The notes beneath the pieces were generated by a model. The model was not told where the DNA came from. It was given only the letters and a program-made list of their open reading frames with translations, and searched no databases. From ZLKRG08 sp963977625 (GTDB lineage: Bacteria > Actinomycetota > Actinomycetes > Nanopelagicales > Nanopelagicaceae), in contig CAXBPX010000011.1 in NCBI GenBank assembly GCA_963977625.1, forward strand, positions 1-21,091: 21,091 nt of DNA, in the 5' to 3' direction. Below, piece by piece: positions 6,010-15,400 of this stretch. Position numbers and translations under genes: made by a program. The stretch's first letter is position 1; every line of letters begins with the position of its first letter.

Positions 6010-7209
6010 GTGAGCAAGAGAATCTCCGCACGAATCGCGGCCATTGCTGAATCGGCCACTTTGGCCGTTGATGCCAAGGCAAAGGCGCTCAAAGCTGCCG
6101 GTCGCCCCGTAATCGGTTTTGGCGCCGGTGAGCCAGATTTTCCAACTCCTGAATACATCGTCAATTCCGCAATCGATGCGGCAAGTAAGTTACCGAATCA
6201 TCGTTATTCACCAACTCCGGGGCTTCCAGAATTACGCGATGCGATCGTGGCAAAGACCAAACGCGATAGCGGTTATGAAATTACGGCTGACCAAGTCTTA
6301 GTTACAAATGGTGGAAAGCAAGCGGTTTATCAAGCCTTCGCCACCATTATTGATAATGGCGATGAGGTCATCTTGCCTTCGCCATTTTGGACCACTTATC
6401 CCGAAGCAATCAAATTAGCAGGTGGCATCTCGGTCGAAGTTTTTGCGGATGAAACCCAAAATTATTTAGTTACGGTCGAACAATTAGAAGCAGCGCGAAC
6501 TCCTAAAACCAAAGCGCTACTTTTCTGTTCGCCATCTAATCCAACAGGATCGGTCTATACCGAAGCGCAAACTAAGGCGATTGGTGAGTGGGCGCTAAAG
6601 CATGGCATCTGGGTGATCACCGATGAGATTTATGAACACTTGGTTTATGACGGCGCTAAAGCAACTTCAATTTGCGTAGCAGTGCCAGCGCTTGCTGATA
6701 CTTGCATTATTTTAAATGGCGTGGCAAAAACTTACGCAATGACTGGTTGGCGCGTGGGTTGGATGATTGGTCCAAAAGATGTCATTAAAGCAGCCACCAA
6801 TTTGCAATCACATTTAACATCCAACGTTAATAACGTAGCGCAGCGCGCAGCAATTACTGCGCTCACCAATGATTTATCTGCGGTGCATGAGATGGGTGTG
6901 GCTTTTAATCGCCGCCGTAAGTTAATAGTTGATTTAATCAATGAAATTCCGGGCTTTGAATGCCCAACTCCAGAAGGTGCTTTCTATGTCTATCCATCTG
7001 TTAAGGGTGCGCTAAATAAAACTTATCGCGGCAAAACACCAAAAACGTCCAGCGAATTAGCAACATTGATCTTGGATGAAGTTGAAGTAGCCGCAGTGCC
7101 AGGTGAAGCTTTTGGCCCATCAGGTTACTTGCGTTTTAGTTATGCCACTAGCGATGATGATATTAAAGAAGGTATTGCACGGATCAAGAAGTTAATTACT
7201 GAAGGCTAA
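6010..7209 (+). CDS. aspC: Pyridoxal-phosphate aminotransferase, aspartate aminotransferase family
   Basis: A class I/II aminotransferase of 399 residues, the usual length of the aspartate aminotransferase Ib subgroup. Visible landmarks are GFGAGEPDFPTPEY (36-49), the phosphate-binding turn NGGKQAVYQAF (100-110), SPSNPTG (174-180, Asn177), DEIYEHLVYDG (205-215, with Asp205 contacting the pyridine nitrogen and Tyr208), the Schiff-base lysine Lys240 in NGVAKTYAMTGWRVGW, and the C-terminal substrate-carboxylate Arg in LRFSYATS. The expected reaction is aspartate plus 2-oxoglutarate to oxaloacetate plus glutamate; exact substrate range cannot be read. The start is GTG at 6010, with GGTAGG about ten bases upstream. 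Its end overlaps the convergent murB gene by 14 bases. The same gene neighbours secE/nusG in other actinobacteria. Confidence 0.92.
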   Translation: MSKRISARIAAIAESATLAVDAKAKALKAAGRPVIGFGAGEPDFPTPEYIVNSAIDAASKLPNHRYSPTPGLPELRDAIVAKTKRDSGYEITADQVLVTNGGKQAVYQAFATIIDNGDEVILPSPFWTTYPEAIKLAGGISVEVFADETQNYLVTVEQLEAARTPKTKALLFCSPSNPTGSVYTEAQTKAIGEWALKHGIWVITDEIYEHLVYDGAKATSICVAVPALADTCIILNGVAKTYAMTGWRVGWMIGPKDVIKAATNLQSHLTSNVNNVAQRAAITALTNDLSAVHEMGVAFNRRRKLIVDLINEIPGFECPTPEGAFYVYPSVKGALNKTYRGKTPKTSSELATLILDEVEVAAVPGEAFGPSGYLRFSYATSDDDIKEGIARIKKLITEG

Positions 7210-8206
7210 TTCCTACCAAATTAACTTCAGGGATTAAATCAATTCCGAATTTCATCTTTACCGCATCTTTAACTTCCATTGCCAATGCTGCGATATCTGC
7301 TGCTTTAGCATCGCCGGAATTAGTAATAGCTAAAACGTGCTTGGTTGAAATTGCCGCGCCATTATGACTTTGACCTTTGAAAATTCCACTTTGTTCGATT
7401 AACCAAGCCGCACTTGTTTTAAAGGTGCCATCACCTTGCGGGAATTTAGGTGCACCTTCAGGAATCAAATGTTCGGCCACAATCGGATTGGTAAAGAATG
7501 AACCTGCGCTAAAAGTGTCTTTATCCGAACTATCCAGCAGCATTCCCTTGCGAGCACGAATTTTTAATACCGCTTCGCGAGTTTTGATTACATCGCACTT
7601 TTCGCCAAGTTGAATTCCTAATTCAGTAGCAAGTTCAGTATATGTAATTGGCGCCGACATTTCGCCACGTCGTAAATTAAATTGCACTTCTAGCACCACA
7701 TACCGACCAGGATTCTTTTTGAAAACTGAATCACGGTAACTAAATTGGCATTCTAGATTGGTGAATGTTTTAAGCGCTTTAGTTTGTCGATCATAAGTGC
7801 GTACTCGCATTACAAATTCACTTACTTCATGACCATATGCACCAATATTTTGAATTGGCGCAGCACCTACTGTGCCCGGGATTCCAGATAAAGTTTCTAA
7901 GCCCGCCCAGCCGCGATCGATAGTTGTCTTTACAAAATCATCCCAATTTTCACCAGCGCCAATATTTAATGTCGCGCCACTGCACGCATCTACTTCTGCC
8001 GTCACTTTATTGTTATTAATTTGAATCACGGTGCCTGGAAAACCAGTATCGCTAATTAATACATTGCTACCGCTACCTAAAATCAACACTGGCTGATCAC
8101 CGGCAGCTTCAATCGCAGCAATGATCTCTGCTTCATTTGAAGCACGTACAAAATTATTTGCCGGTCCGCCCACTCTTAAAGTGGTGTGGCTACTTAAATT
8201 TTCCAC
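7196..8206 (-). CDS. murB: UDP-N-acetylenolpyruvoylglucosamine reductase
   Basis: MurB catalyses the NADPH- and FAD-dependent reduction of UDP-GlcNAc-enolpyruvate to UDP-MurNAc, an essential cytoplasmic step of peptidoglycan synthesis. The FAD-binding region includes LRVGGPA (10-16) and LGSGSNVLISD (43-53). LSGIPGTVGAAPIQNIGAYG (106-125) is the family signature. Catalytic residues are placed at Arg158 (SYRDSVFK), Ser236 (AGSFFTNP) and Glu327 (PEVNLVG). The presence of SYRDSVFK and the longer form (336) indicate a type I MurB. The start is GTG at 8206, six bases after the hadB-like stop, implying co-transcription with the dehydratase genes. The 3' end overlaps the convergent aminotransferase gene. 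Confidence 0.96.
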   Translation of the reverse strand: MENLSSHTTLRVGGPANNFVRASNEAEIIAAIEAAGDQPVLILGSGSNVLISDTGFPGTVIQINNNKVTAEVDACSGATLNIGAGENWDDFVKTTIDRGWAGLETLSGIPGTVGAAPIQNIGAYGHEVSEFVMRVRTYDRQTKALKTFTNLECQFSYRDSVFKKNPGRYVVLEVQFNLRRGEMSAPITYTELATELGIQLGEKCDVIKTREAVLKIRARKGMLLDSSDKDTFSAGSFFTNPIVAEHLIPEGAPKFPQGDGTFKTSAAWLIEQSGIFKGQSHNGAAISTKHVLAITNSGDAKAADIAALAMEVKDAVKMKFGIDLIPEVNLVGISLQ

Positions 8207-8212
8207 CAGCGT

Positions 8213-8617
8213 CTAAACCTTTTTAACTTTTGCGCGAGCCATACCTAAAACTTTAACGCCTGCACTGGTGGCATTTAAATCAAGGCGCACGCTGCCATCT
8301 TCGAAAACTTCACCAATAGTTGCCGAAACGGTTAAATCTACTTTCTGATCAGCCGGCACAATTACCGGCTTGGTAAAGCGAGCGCTGTATTCCAAAACCT
8401 GCGCGCTACCGCCTGCCCAGTCGGCTGCATATTGGCCGACCAAACCCATAGTCAACATGCCATGCGCAATTACATTTGGTAGGCCTACTGATTTAGCAAA
8501 CTCTTCGTTTTGGTGAATTGGATTCTGGTCTCCTGATGCATCGGCATACTGCTTTAAAAGTGCACGATCTACATAGAAAATTTGTTCTGGAAGTTGGGCG
8601 CCGATTTCAAAACTCAT
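8213..8617 (-). CDS. hadB: MaoC-like (R)-hydratase/dehydratase, catalytic subunit (HadB-like)
   Basis: A 134-residue single hot-dog MaoC domain. The hydratase-2 signature is present at 24-40 (YADASGDQNPIHQNEEF), with the Asp30/His35 catalytic pair, followed by GLPNVIAHGMLTMGLVGQY. In mycobacteria the equivalent HadB pairs with HadA to dehydrate (R)-3-hydroxyacyl-ACP in fatty-acid elongation; here the substrate is not known. I chose the ATG at 8617 rather than a longer frame starting at 8641, because it forms an ATGA overlap with the hadA-like stop (translational coupling) and gives the typical N-terminus MSFEIGAQLPEQ. Order rpmG-hadA-hadB is as in mycobacteria and streptomycetes. murB follows after six bases. 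Confidence 0.88.
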   Translation of the reverse strand: MSFEIGAQLPEQIFYVDRALLKQYADASGDQNPIHQNEEFAKSVGLPNVIAHGMLTMGLVGQYAADWAGGSAQVLEYSARFTKPVIVPADQKVDLTVSATIGEVFEDGSVRLDLNATSAGVKVLGMARAKVKKV

Positions 8618-9000
8618 GCGCGCACCACCAAAGTTGACCAATTAGTTATCGCTAACTTGGTTCCTATATATAAATCGCTTCGGGCAGTCACAAATTCATT
8701 ACCGGCAACCTGTTTGTAACCTTCCAAAGTCGAATCGCAGCGGACTACATCACCTGCTTTTAGCGGTTGATGAATTTCGAATTTTTGATCACCGTGCACA
8801 ATGCGATCCCAATTAACTCCCACTTCTGGTGAAGTTAATACTGCTTGAGATTGATCAAGTGAGATGCGAATTGAAAATGTCGGTGGCGCAATCGAAGTAT
8901 TTTTTTCTCCGAGCACAGCACAAAAACTATCGATTTCATTTTGGGTAATAGTTAATTCAGCACCTTTAAAGGTGCGCCCGATCGCGTCGGGATTAATCAC
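8614..9000 (-). CDS. hadA: MaoC N-terminal-type dehydratase subunit (HadA-like)
   Basis: A 128-residue hot-dog protein of the FAS1/MaoC N-terminal dehydratase type (INPDAIGRTFKGAELTIT at the start, NWDRIVHGDQKFEIHQPLKAGDVV in the middle). It lacks the D-x-N-P-x-H catalytic signature that its partner has, so it is probably the structural or substrate-binding subunit of a HadAB heterodimer, as in mycobacteria. A longer frame from 9039 would overlap rpmG by 37 bases. The GTG at 9000, two bases after the rpmG stop, gives a typical N-terminus and is preferred. The stop overlaps the hadB-like start (ATGA). Confidence 0.82.
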   Translation of the reverse strand: MINPDAIGRTFKGAELTITQNEIDSFCAVLGEKNTSIAPPTFSIRISLDQSQAVLTSPEVGVNWDRIVHGDQKFEIHQPLKAGDVVRCDSTLEGYKQVAGNEFVTARSDLYIGTKLAITNWSTLVVRA

Positions 9001-9002
9001 GT

Positions 9003-9173
9003 TTAGCGAGTTTCGCGGTGCAGTGTTGAAGCTTTGCAACGTGGGCAGAACTTCTTAAGTTCCATGCGATCTGGATCGTTGCGACGGTTCTTCTTGGTGA
9101 TGTAGTTGCGTTCTTTGCAATCAACGCATGCCATGGTGATCTTTGGACGAACGTCCGCGCTCTTGCTTGCCAT
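9003..9173 (-). CDS. rpmG: 50S ribosomal protein L33, zinc-binding form
   Basis: A 56-residue small ribosomal protein. It begins MASKSADVRPKITMACVDCK and contains RNYITKKNRRNDPDRMELKKFCPRC. Two CxxC pairs (Cys16/Cys19 and Cys43/Cys46) would bind zinc, marking the C+ paralogue used when zinc is available; many actinobacteria also carry a Cys-less copy elsewhere. ATG at 9173 has a near-perfect AAGGAG six bases upstream. It follows tRNA-Met, and its stop is two bases from the hadA-like GTG. It is too short to be found by simple ORF-length cut-offs. Confidence 0.96.
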   Translation of the reverse strand: MASKSADVRPKITMACVDCKERNYITKKNRRNDPDRMELKKFCPRCKASTLHRETR

Positions 9174-9249
9174 GGTTTACTCCTTATTAGTTGTTACAGG
9201 GAGGAAGATTACTTCCACCTCTGGTCTTTTTAAAAATCCTGCTAAAACT

Positions 9250-9326
9250 TGGTAGCGAGGGCGGGATTTGAACCCACGACACAGCGATTATGAGCCGCTT
9301 GCTCTACCAAGCTGAGCTACCCCGCC
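9250..9326 (-). tRNA. tRNA-Met (anticodon CAT), elongator type
   Basis: A 77-base cloverleaf with encoded CCA: acceptor GGCGGGG/CCTCGCT with two G-U pairs, D-arm GCTC/GAGC, anticodon stem AGCGG/TCGCT with loop CTCATAA, and T-arm GTGGG/CCCGC with loop TTCAAAT. The anticodon stem lacks the three consecutive G-C pairs of initiator tRNA, so this is the elongator. A lysidine-modified Ile tRNA is less likely given the arrangement ahead of rpmG. Confidence 0.94.
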
Positions 9327-9356
9327 AAGATTTTGCTTATTAAATTTTTAATTTCG

Positions 9357-9429
9357 AGCCCCCCACCGGAATCGGACCGGTGACCTTTTCCTTACCATGG
9401 AAACGCTCTACCGACTGAGCTAGGGGGGC
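9357..9429 (-). tRNA. tRNA-Thr (anticodon GGT)
   Basis: A 73-base cloverleaf: acceptor GCCCCCC/GGGGGGC with U73, D-arm GCTC/GAGC, anticodon stem TTTCC/GGAAA with loop ATGGTAA (anticodon GGT), and T-arm ACCGG/CCGGT with loop TCCGATT. CCA is not encoded. It is 30 bases upstream of tRNA-Met and likely shares its transcript, with rpmG downstream. The 70 bases upstream (9430-9499) hold TAATCT on the minus strand as a possible -10 element. Confidence 0.95.
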
Positions 9430-9499
9430 TGGTCACTATTTCTAGCGGGCTTAGATTACCTGCACATCCATGATGCGCGAAATCCAGCAATTAAGTTAG

Positions 9500-10444
9500 C
9501 TAATTAGCAGGATCTAACGCGATTTTTCCTACAGTTTTACGAGCCAACATCGCTTCGTGAGCCTTGGCGGCTTGGCTTAATGCAAATGTAGAACCAACGA
9601 TTGGTTTTAATTTTCCAGCTGCAACTAATGCAAATAATTCTGCGATTACATCATTTAGTAACTCTTTATTTCCAAAACAATGCGCTAACCAAAATCCGGT
9701 AATAGTTTTACTGCCACCCATTAAAGAAGTTGGATGCACTACTTGTGCTGCAGATCTTGAAGCAGCGCCGAAAACAATCATGCGACCAAAGGGAGCTAAA
9801 ACTTCGAGTGAAATATCGGTGGTTTTGCCGCCCACCATTTCTAAAACCAAATCAACTGGCTTGCCACCATTTGCGCGCAAAATTTCTGTTTTTAAATTTT
9901 CAGTATCTGCATCAATTACTTCATCTGCGCCAAGTTCTTTCGCAATTTTTTTCTTTTCATCTGATGAAGTCACCGCAATAACTTTGCCACCCCAAAGTTT
10001 GGCTAATTGAATTGCTAAGGTTCCGACACCACCTGCTGCAGCATGAATTAATACACTTTCACCAGCTTTTAGATGTCCGACCGTTTTTAAAATATGCCAT
10101 GCAGTTGTACCTTGCACTAACATGCAAAGCGCTTGGTTATCACTTACTGCATCTGGAATCGGAAAGAGCATCTGCTTATTAGCAATTGCCTTTTGGGCAT
10201 AGCCACCTGATACGGCTGCTAAATATCGCTTGCCCGCAACAGTTCCGGTTACTTCTAGCCCTGGTACAAATGGCAAAGTCTGTGGTGATAGATAAGAATT
10301 TTCAGTCTGATGAGTATCTGCATAATTAATTCCGATGGCAGTGACATCTAATAACACTTCATCACTTTTTGGAGTCGGGTCAGCAAGTTCTACATATTCC
10401 ATGACTTCTGGGCCACCGAATTTTGTAATCTGAATCGCTTTCAT
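9500..10444 (-). CDS. NADPH:quinone oxidoreductase-like zinc-independent MDR enzyme
   Basis: A 314-residue member of the medium-chain dehydrogenase/reductase superfamily, quinone oxidoreductase branch. It has the GroES-like N-terminal domain (MKAIQITKFGGPEVMEYVEL, GINYADTHQTENSY, PFVPGLEVTGTV) and a Rossmann domain with the NADPH-binding AAAGGVG (135-141) and ELGADEVIDA. Zinc-ligand cysteines are absent, as expected for this branch. It would reduce quinones or activated enones using NADPH; the substrate is not determinable. The start ATG is 11 bases after the typA stop, so the two are probably co-transcribed. The stop is followed by the tRNA-Thr control region. Confidence 0.88.
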   Translation of the reverse strand: MKAIQITKFGGPEVMEYVELADPTPKSDEVLLDVTAIGINYADTHQTENSYLSPQTLPFVPGLEVTGTVAGKRYLAAVSGGYAQKAIANKQMLFPIPDAVSDNQALCMLVQGTTAWHILKTVGHLKAGESVLIHAAAGGVGTLAIQLAKLWGGKVIAVTSSDEKKKIAKELGADEVIDADTENLKTEILRANGGKPVDLVLEMVGGKTTDISLEVLAPFGRMIVFGAASRSAAQVVHPTSLMGGSKTITGFWLAHCFGNKELLNDVIAELFALVAAGKLKPIVGSTFALSQAAKAHEAMLARKTVGKIALDPAN

Positions 10445-10455
10445 AATTGCCCCAC

Positions 10456-12351
10456 TTACGCGTTCTGATTAGCTTTCTTGGCACGAGATGCCGAACGTGC
10501 ACGTTCGCCTTGATCCAGAATCACTTTTCGAATTCGGACCACTGCTGGCGTTACTTCTACGCACTCATCTTCGCCGCAGAATTCCAGAGCACCTTCCATA
10601 TTTAACTTCTTAGGTGGAATTAATTTTTCTGCTTCATCAGAACCAGAAGCGCGCATATTGGTTAGCTTCTTTTCGCGCACTGCGTTTACATCCATGTCAT
10701 CGGCGCGTGAATTTTCGCCAATGACCATGCCTTCATAAACTTCCATACCCGGTTCAATAAAAATAGTGCCGCGCTCTTGGATTGCCGCAATTGCATATGA
10801 CGTAGAAACTCCGCGGCGATCTGCAACTAAAGAACCAGTTGGGCGAGTACGTAATTCGCCATGCCATGGTTCGTAACCATCAAACACATGGTGCAGCAAT
10901 CCAGTTCCGCGAGTTTCAGTTAAGAACTCAGTACGAAAACCAATAAGTCCACGAGAAGGCACGCGCCAATCAAGACGAATCCAACCGGTACCGTGATTAA
11001 CCATCTGTTCCATGCGCCCTTTACGTAGCGCCATTAATTGCGTGATGACACCTAAATAATCTTCTGGGGCATCGATTGTTAAACGCTCCATTGGTTCGTG
11101 CAATTTGCCATCAATTGTCTTAGTAACAACTTGTGGTTTACCAATAGTTAATTCGAATCCTTCGCGTTTCATAATTTCAACTAAAACGGCCAACTGTAAT
11201 TCGCCACGTCCCTGTACTTCCCATGCATCAGGGCGTTCGGTGTTAAAAATTCTTAAAGAAACGTTACCAATTAACTCTTTATCCAAACGATCTTTTACTT
11301 GGCGAGCAGTTAATAATTTTCCGGATTGACCAGCAAGTGGTGAGGTATTAATACCAATAGTCATAGAAATTGATGGATCATCAACGGTAATTAGCGGCAG
11401 CGCATGTGGATTTTCGGCATCTGCCAAAGTTTCACCCAAAGTAATGGTTTCGATACCAGCAATCGCGATAATGTCACCAGGGCCAGCCTTTTCAGCTGGC
11501 ACACGCTCTAGCGCTTCGGTCATTAAAAGTTCGGAAATTTTTACCTTAGCAATGCTGCCATCAGTTTTAATCCAAGAAACAGTCTGTCCCTTTGATATTT
11601 CACCTTCATGCACGCGGCACAGCGCTAAACGACCAAGATATGGAGATGAGTCCAAGTTAGTTACGTGTGCTTGCAGCGGTGCACCTTCGTGATACTTAGG
11701 CGCTGGGATAGTTTCGTAAATAACATTAAATAGCGCATCTAAATTTTCGGCATCTGGCATCCCGCCATTTTCTGGGCGATTAATTGATGCACGTCCAGCT
11801 TTTGCTGAGGCATAAACAATTGGAAAATCAATTTGATCTTCACGTGCATCTAAATCTAAAAATAATTCGTATGCTTCATCAACCACTTCTGCAATTCGTG
11901 AATCTGGTCGATCTACTTTATTAATTACCAAAATTACGGGCAGATTTTTGGAAAGTGCTTTACGCAAAACGAAACGTGTCTGTGGCAGTGGACCTTCGGA
12001 TGCATCTACTAACAAAATAACGCCGTCGACCATTTCTAGTCCGCGCTCTACTTCTCCACCGAAATCTGCGTGACCTGGAGTATCAATAATGTTGATGACT
12101 CGGTCACCACGATGAACTGCAGTGTTCTTGGCCAGAATCGTGATTCCCTTTTCGCGTTCAAGATCCATTGAATCCATCATGCGATCTTGGCCTTCTTCTT
12201 GTTTCTTATGAGCTGCGAAAGCGCCTGATTGCCACAACATGGCATCAACCAATGTGGTCTTTCCGTGGTCTACGTGCGCGATGATTGCCACGTTACGAAG
12301 TTCGTCGCGCTTCTTAATTGGTAGACCGGCAAGATGTTGCTGTTTTGGCAT
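10456..12351 (-). CDS. typA: Translational GTPase TypA/BipA
   Basis: A ribosome-associated GTPase of 631 residues (family 600-640) involved in ribosome assembly and stress or cold adaptation. GTPase motifs are clear: G1 AHVDHGKT (25-32), G2 in EREKGITILAKNTAV, G3 DTPGHADFGGEVERG, G4 NKVD, G5 SAKAG. Then follow the EF-G-like domains II, III and V (including EGRGELQLAVLVEIMKREGFE-like architecture, here VQGRGELQLAVLVE) and the TypA-specific C-terminal part with RMEQMVNHGTGW, FEPWHG-like GYEPWHGEL, and KKLTNMRASGSDE. ATG at 12351 is preceded by TGAGGA. It starts 60 bases after the giant surface-protein gene; no terminator was found between them. Confidence 0.97.
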   Translation of the reverse strand: MPKQQHLAGLPIKKRDELRNVAIIAHVDHGKTTLVDAMLWQSGAFAAHKKQEEGQDRMMDSMDLEREKGITILAKNTAVHRGDRVINIIDTPGHADFGGEVERGLEMVDGVILLVDASEGPLPQTRFVLRKALSKNLPVILVINKVDRPDSRIAEVVDEAYELFLDLDAREDQIDFPIVYASAKAGRASINRPENGGMPDAENLDALFNVIYETIPAPKYHEGAPLQAHVTNLDSSPYLGRLALCRVHEGEISKGQTVSWIKTDGSIAKVKISELLMTEALERVPAEKAGPGDIIAIAGIETITLGETLADAENPHALPLITVDDPSISMTIGINTSPLAGQSGKLLTARQVKDRLDKELIGNVSLRIFNTERPDAWEVQGRGELQLAVLVEIMKREGFELTIGKPQVVTKTIDGKLHEPMERLTIDAPEDYLGVITQLMALRKGRMEQMVNHGTGWIRLDWRVPSRGLIGFRTEFLTETRGTGLLHHVFDGYEPWHGELRTRPTGSLVADRRGVSTSYAIAAIQERGTIFIEPGMEVYEGMVIGENSRADDMDVNAVREKKLTNMRASGSDEAEKLIPPKKLNMEGALEFCGEDECVEVTPAVVRIRKVILDQGERARSASRAKKANQNA

Positions 12352-12411
12352 AAATCCTCAAAAGTTTAAATTTACAAGACCCCGAAGATTATCAGCGAAA
12401 TACTTGATTAA

Positions 12412-15400
12412 TTACCAGAGCGAAAGTTCCGCGCGACGATTTGCGGCCATCCCCTCAGCGGTGTCATTTGACGCTACAGGCACGGTGTCTGAATAACCTC
12501 GGGTTACAAAATCCACGGAAGGAATTAATTTTGTCAAATAATCAGCTGTTGCTTTCGCGCGAGCAAGCGATAGCACCTTGTTATCCATTCCTGGTTGTGA
12601 ATCCGTATGTCCAGTAACTACTATTCTCTGGAATCCTTCCTTATTAATAATCGCAGCAATCTTTTGTAGTTCGGCTTTCTGTGCCGCGCTCAATACTGAT
12701 GAGCCAGTTTTAAAATTAACGGTGATGGCTGGTACTGGCTTATTAGGTTGATATGCAGATGGTGCAACAGTTTCAAGTTTGTCGCCACCCTTTGCAATTA
12801 CTTCAACTGGTGTCTTTGGTCCAATTAGAACTGGCGCAGTACAAGAAGTTGCTGCAGTCTGGCAAGCTAATTCTCCATTTACTTTAACTTCGTATTCGGT
12901 TGCATTTGGTGATTTCTTCCAAGAGATCACAGATTCATTTAGTGACTTTGGAACTGCGATCGGTGTTCCTGCTGCAACTGGCAACACCGTAACTGGAACA
13001 ATAACTGTTGCAGTCTGGCCCTTATCGCGAACAGTTACTGCAGCACTTGTAATTCCACTAAATGATTTTTCAGGGGTAATAGAAACTTTAGTTCCAATTA
13101 CCGAAACTCTGGCAATACCTTCTCCAACAGGACGATTTACTTCTGCCAAAGTTGCAGGTGCCACTGTTGGAGTTGATGAAGGAGTTGGAGTCGCATTGGA
13201 TGTAGGAGATGGCGTTACAACTGGAGTTTGAGAAGTTGATGGCCTTGGGGTCGCACTAATGCTTGGCGCAGGCGAAGGTGTTGAAGTTGGTCTCGAAGTT
13301 GAACTTGGGGTAGGTGTTGGTCGAGAAGTTGAATTGTTAATGCTATTAGAACTTGAACTTGGTGATGGTGTTGAACTTGGAGAAGGTGAAGTTGAAGGTC
13401 GCGCGCTAGAGCTCGATGAAGAACTTGGTGATGGAGATGAGCTCGGTGTTGGTGATGAACTTGGCTCTGGTGATTTCGATGAATTCGGATTTGGTGAATT
13501 TGTATTGCCGCTGTTGCCATTGGTTGATGGTGTCGGAGAAGGCGATGCACTTGGAGTAGGCGAAGTGGTTTCACTTGAGACGCTCGGTGACGGTGATGGA
13601 CTTGGTGTCGGTGTTGGCGACGTACTTGGCTCAGGTGACTTCGATGAATTCGGATTTGGTGAATTTGTATTTCCGCTGTTGCCATTAGTTGACGGTGTTG
13701 GCGAAGGAGTTAATGTTGGTGTCGGAGTTGGCTTCTCATCATCTATAGGCGATGGGGTTGGTGTAGGAGTGAGTTTTGGCGTAGGTGTTGGAGTCGGCGT
13801 AGGAATAGTTATTACACCTATCGCAACTTTTACCACTACAGCTTGAGATACGTTAATAACTGTAGTTGAAACAGTTTGTCCGCCAGTTGTCACAACACCC
13901 TTTGCCGATGGATTAATTTTTGGCGTAGGTGTAGGTGTTGGTGTGGCCTTTGGAGTTGGAGTAGGAGTAGGAGTAGGTGTAGGTGTTGCGGTTGGTCTTG
14001 AAGAATTACTGGAATTACCTGACGAATTGTTATTTGAATTGCCGTTTGAATTTCCTGAGTTGCCATTTGAAGCTGCAGAGATCGTGAAAGTCTTAGTTGA
14101 ACTTGAAGCTGCCGAGTAATTGTCATTTCCTGCCTGTGAAGCGGTAATAGAACATGTACCTGCAGATGCCGCTACTGCTTTACCTGATGAAATTGTGCAA
14201 ACAGAAGTTGTATTTGAAGTAAATGTTACTGTTAATGATGCAGATGAAGTAGCAGTCAATGTTTGATTGCTATCTCCTACTGTCATTGCAGAAGGAGAAG
14301 TAAATGTGATGGTTTGCGATGCTTTATTGAAAGTGAAAGTGACATTTGCACTTGTTGCTGAGTTATATGTTGAATCTTCTGCCTTTGTGGCTGCGATAAA
14401 GCACGTACCTGAAGTAGTCGCAGTAATCGTTGCAGTTGAAGATGAGTCACTCAATGTACATGTGCTTGCAGTTCCACCAGACACAATCGCATAAGTAACT
14501 GCACCTGATCCTGAGCCACCAGAAGTCGACATGCTAAGTAATTGTGAATATGCGTAAGTCTTGCTGGTTGGAGATACAGATAGTTCTAAAGTCGTCTGAT
14601 TCGATTTGGAAACAGAAGTTATCGTGAAAGTTACTGAAATTGTTGCTGAATTATATGTGGATGTTGATGCAGAGTTCATCACCACAACGCATGTACCAGT
14701 TGTCAACATGGTGATTACACCAGTTGATGAATTTACTGAACATGCGCTGCTTGAAGTCGAATAGGATACGGTTCCGTTTCCAGAATTAGTGGCAGTGCTT
14801 GGAGTAATCGTGCCATTAACTGTAAGAGTTGAAGTGTTAGAACCTGGAAAAACAAGTGCAAGGGTTGGTTCGGTTAATGCATTTCCAGAAATTGTGGCAC
14901 TTCCCCCTGTGTAACCAGTTCTACTTGTTGTGGTTGTGACAGTCGCACTTGCGCCTGAAGCGAGTCCAGAGATTGTTAATTGCACGGTAGAACCAGATGG
15001 ACTTCCATTTGCAATTGATCCTGAATTGACCGCATATGACCATGAGTAATTTGAATCGTAATTAGTCACATCTACAGTAAACCCACCATTAACACTTGTT
15101 ACAGAACTATAAGTCGGAGTTAAAGCACTGGCACTTGAAATCGTAATTGTATTAACAGAATTTGACGCTGCAGAATAATCATTATCACCTGCTTGGCTAG
15201 CCGTTAATACACAGTTGCTACCAGCCGCTGTCGGCGTAATCGTAACTGGGCTAGTTCCAGTCCCTGAACAATCACCAGAAGCAGTTATAGTTACAGATAG
15301 ACCAGAGCTAGAAGTTGCGGTAGTTGTAAATGTAGAACCAAAAGTTTTAGTGCCTGGACTTGTGAAAGAAATATTTTGCGAGGCTTTGTTAATTGTCAGA

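Noticed and set aside
7196..7209. Fourteen-base convergent overlap of the aminotransferase and murB genes as something unusual
   Set aside because: Short 3' overlaps are common in compact genomes, and both C-termini look complete.
8618..8641. Longer start for the HadB-like protein at 8641
   Set aside because: It would add eight residues that overlap the hadA-like gene by 28 bases; the ATG at 8617 gives a typical ATGA coupling and family-like N-terminus.
9499..9508. Palindrome GCTAATTAGC at the oxidoreductase stop as a terminator
   Set aside because: The stem is only five A/T-rich pairs with no loop and no T tract, so it cannot form a stable terminator hairpin.
12412..12500. Sortase (LPXTG) anchor at the end of the giant protein
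   Set aside because: No LPXTG, hydrophobic segment or positive tail is present; the C-terminus is a complete OmpA-like domain ending NRRAELSLW.
13259..13846. Plus-strand 195-codon frame rich in Gly, Val, Glu and Leu
   Set aside because: It is the reverse complement of the Pro/Thr/Ser stalk coding region, so its repetitive composition follows from the real gene on the minus strand.
13200..14000. Short tandem DNA repeats that could suggest a CRISPR array
   Set aside because: The units are a few codons long, irregular and in frame with the giant protein; there are no unique spacers of constant length and no cas genes.
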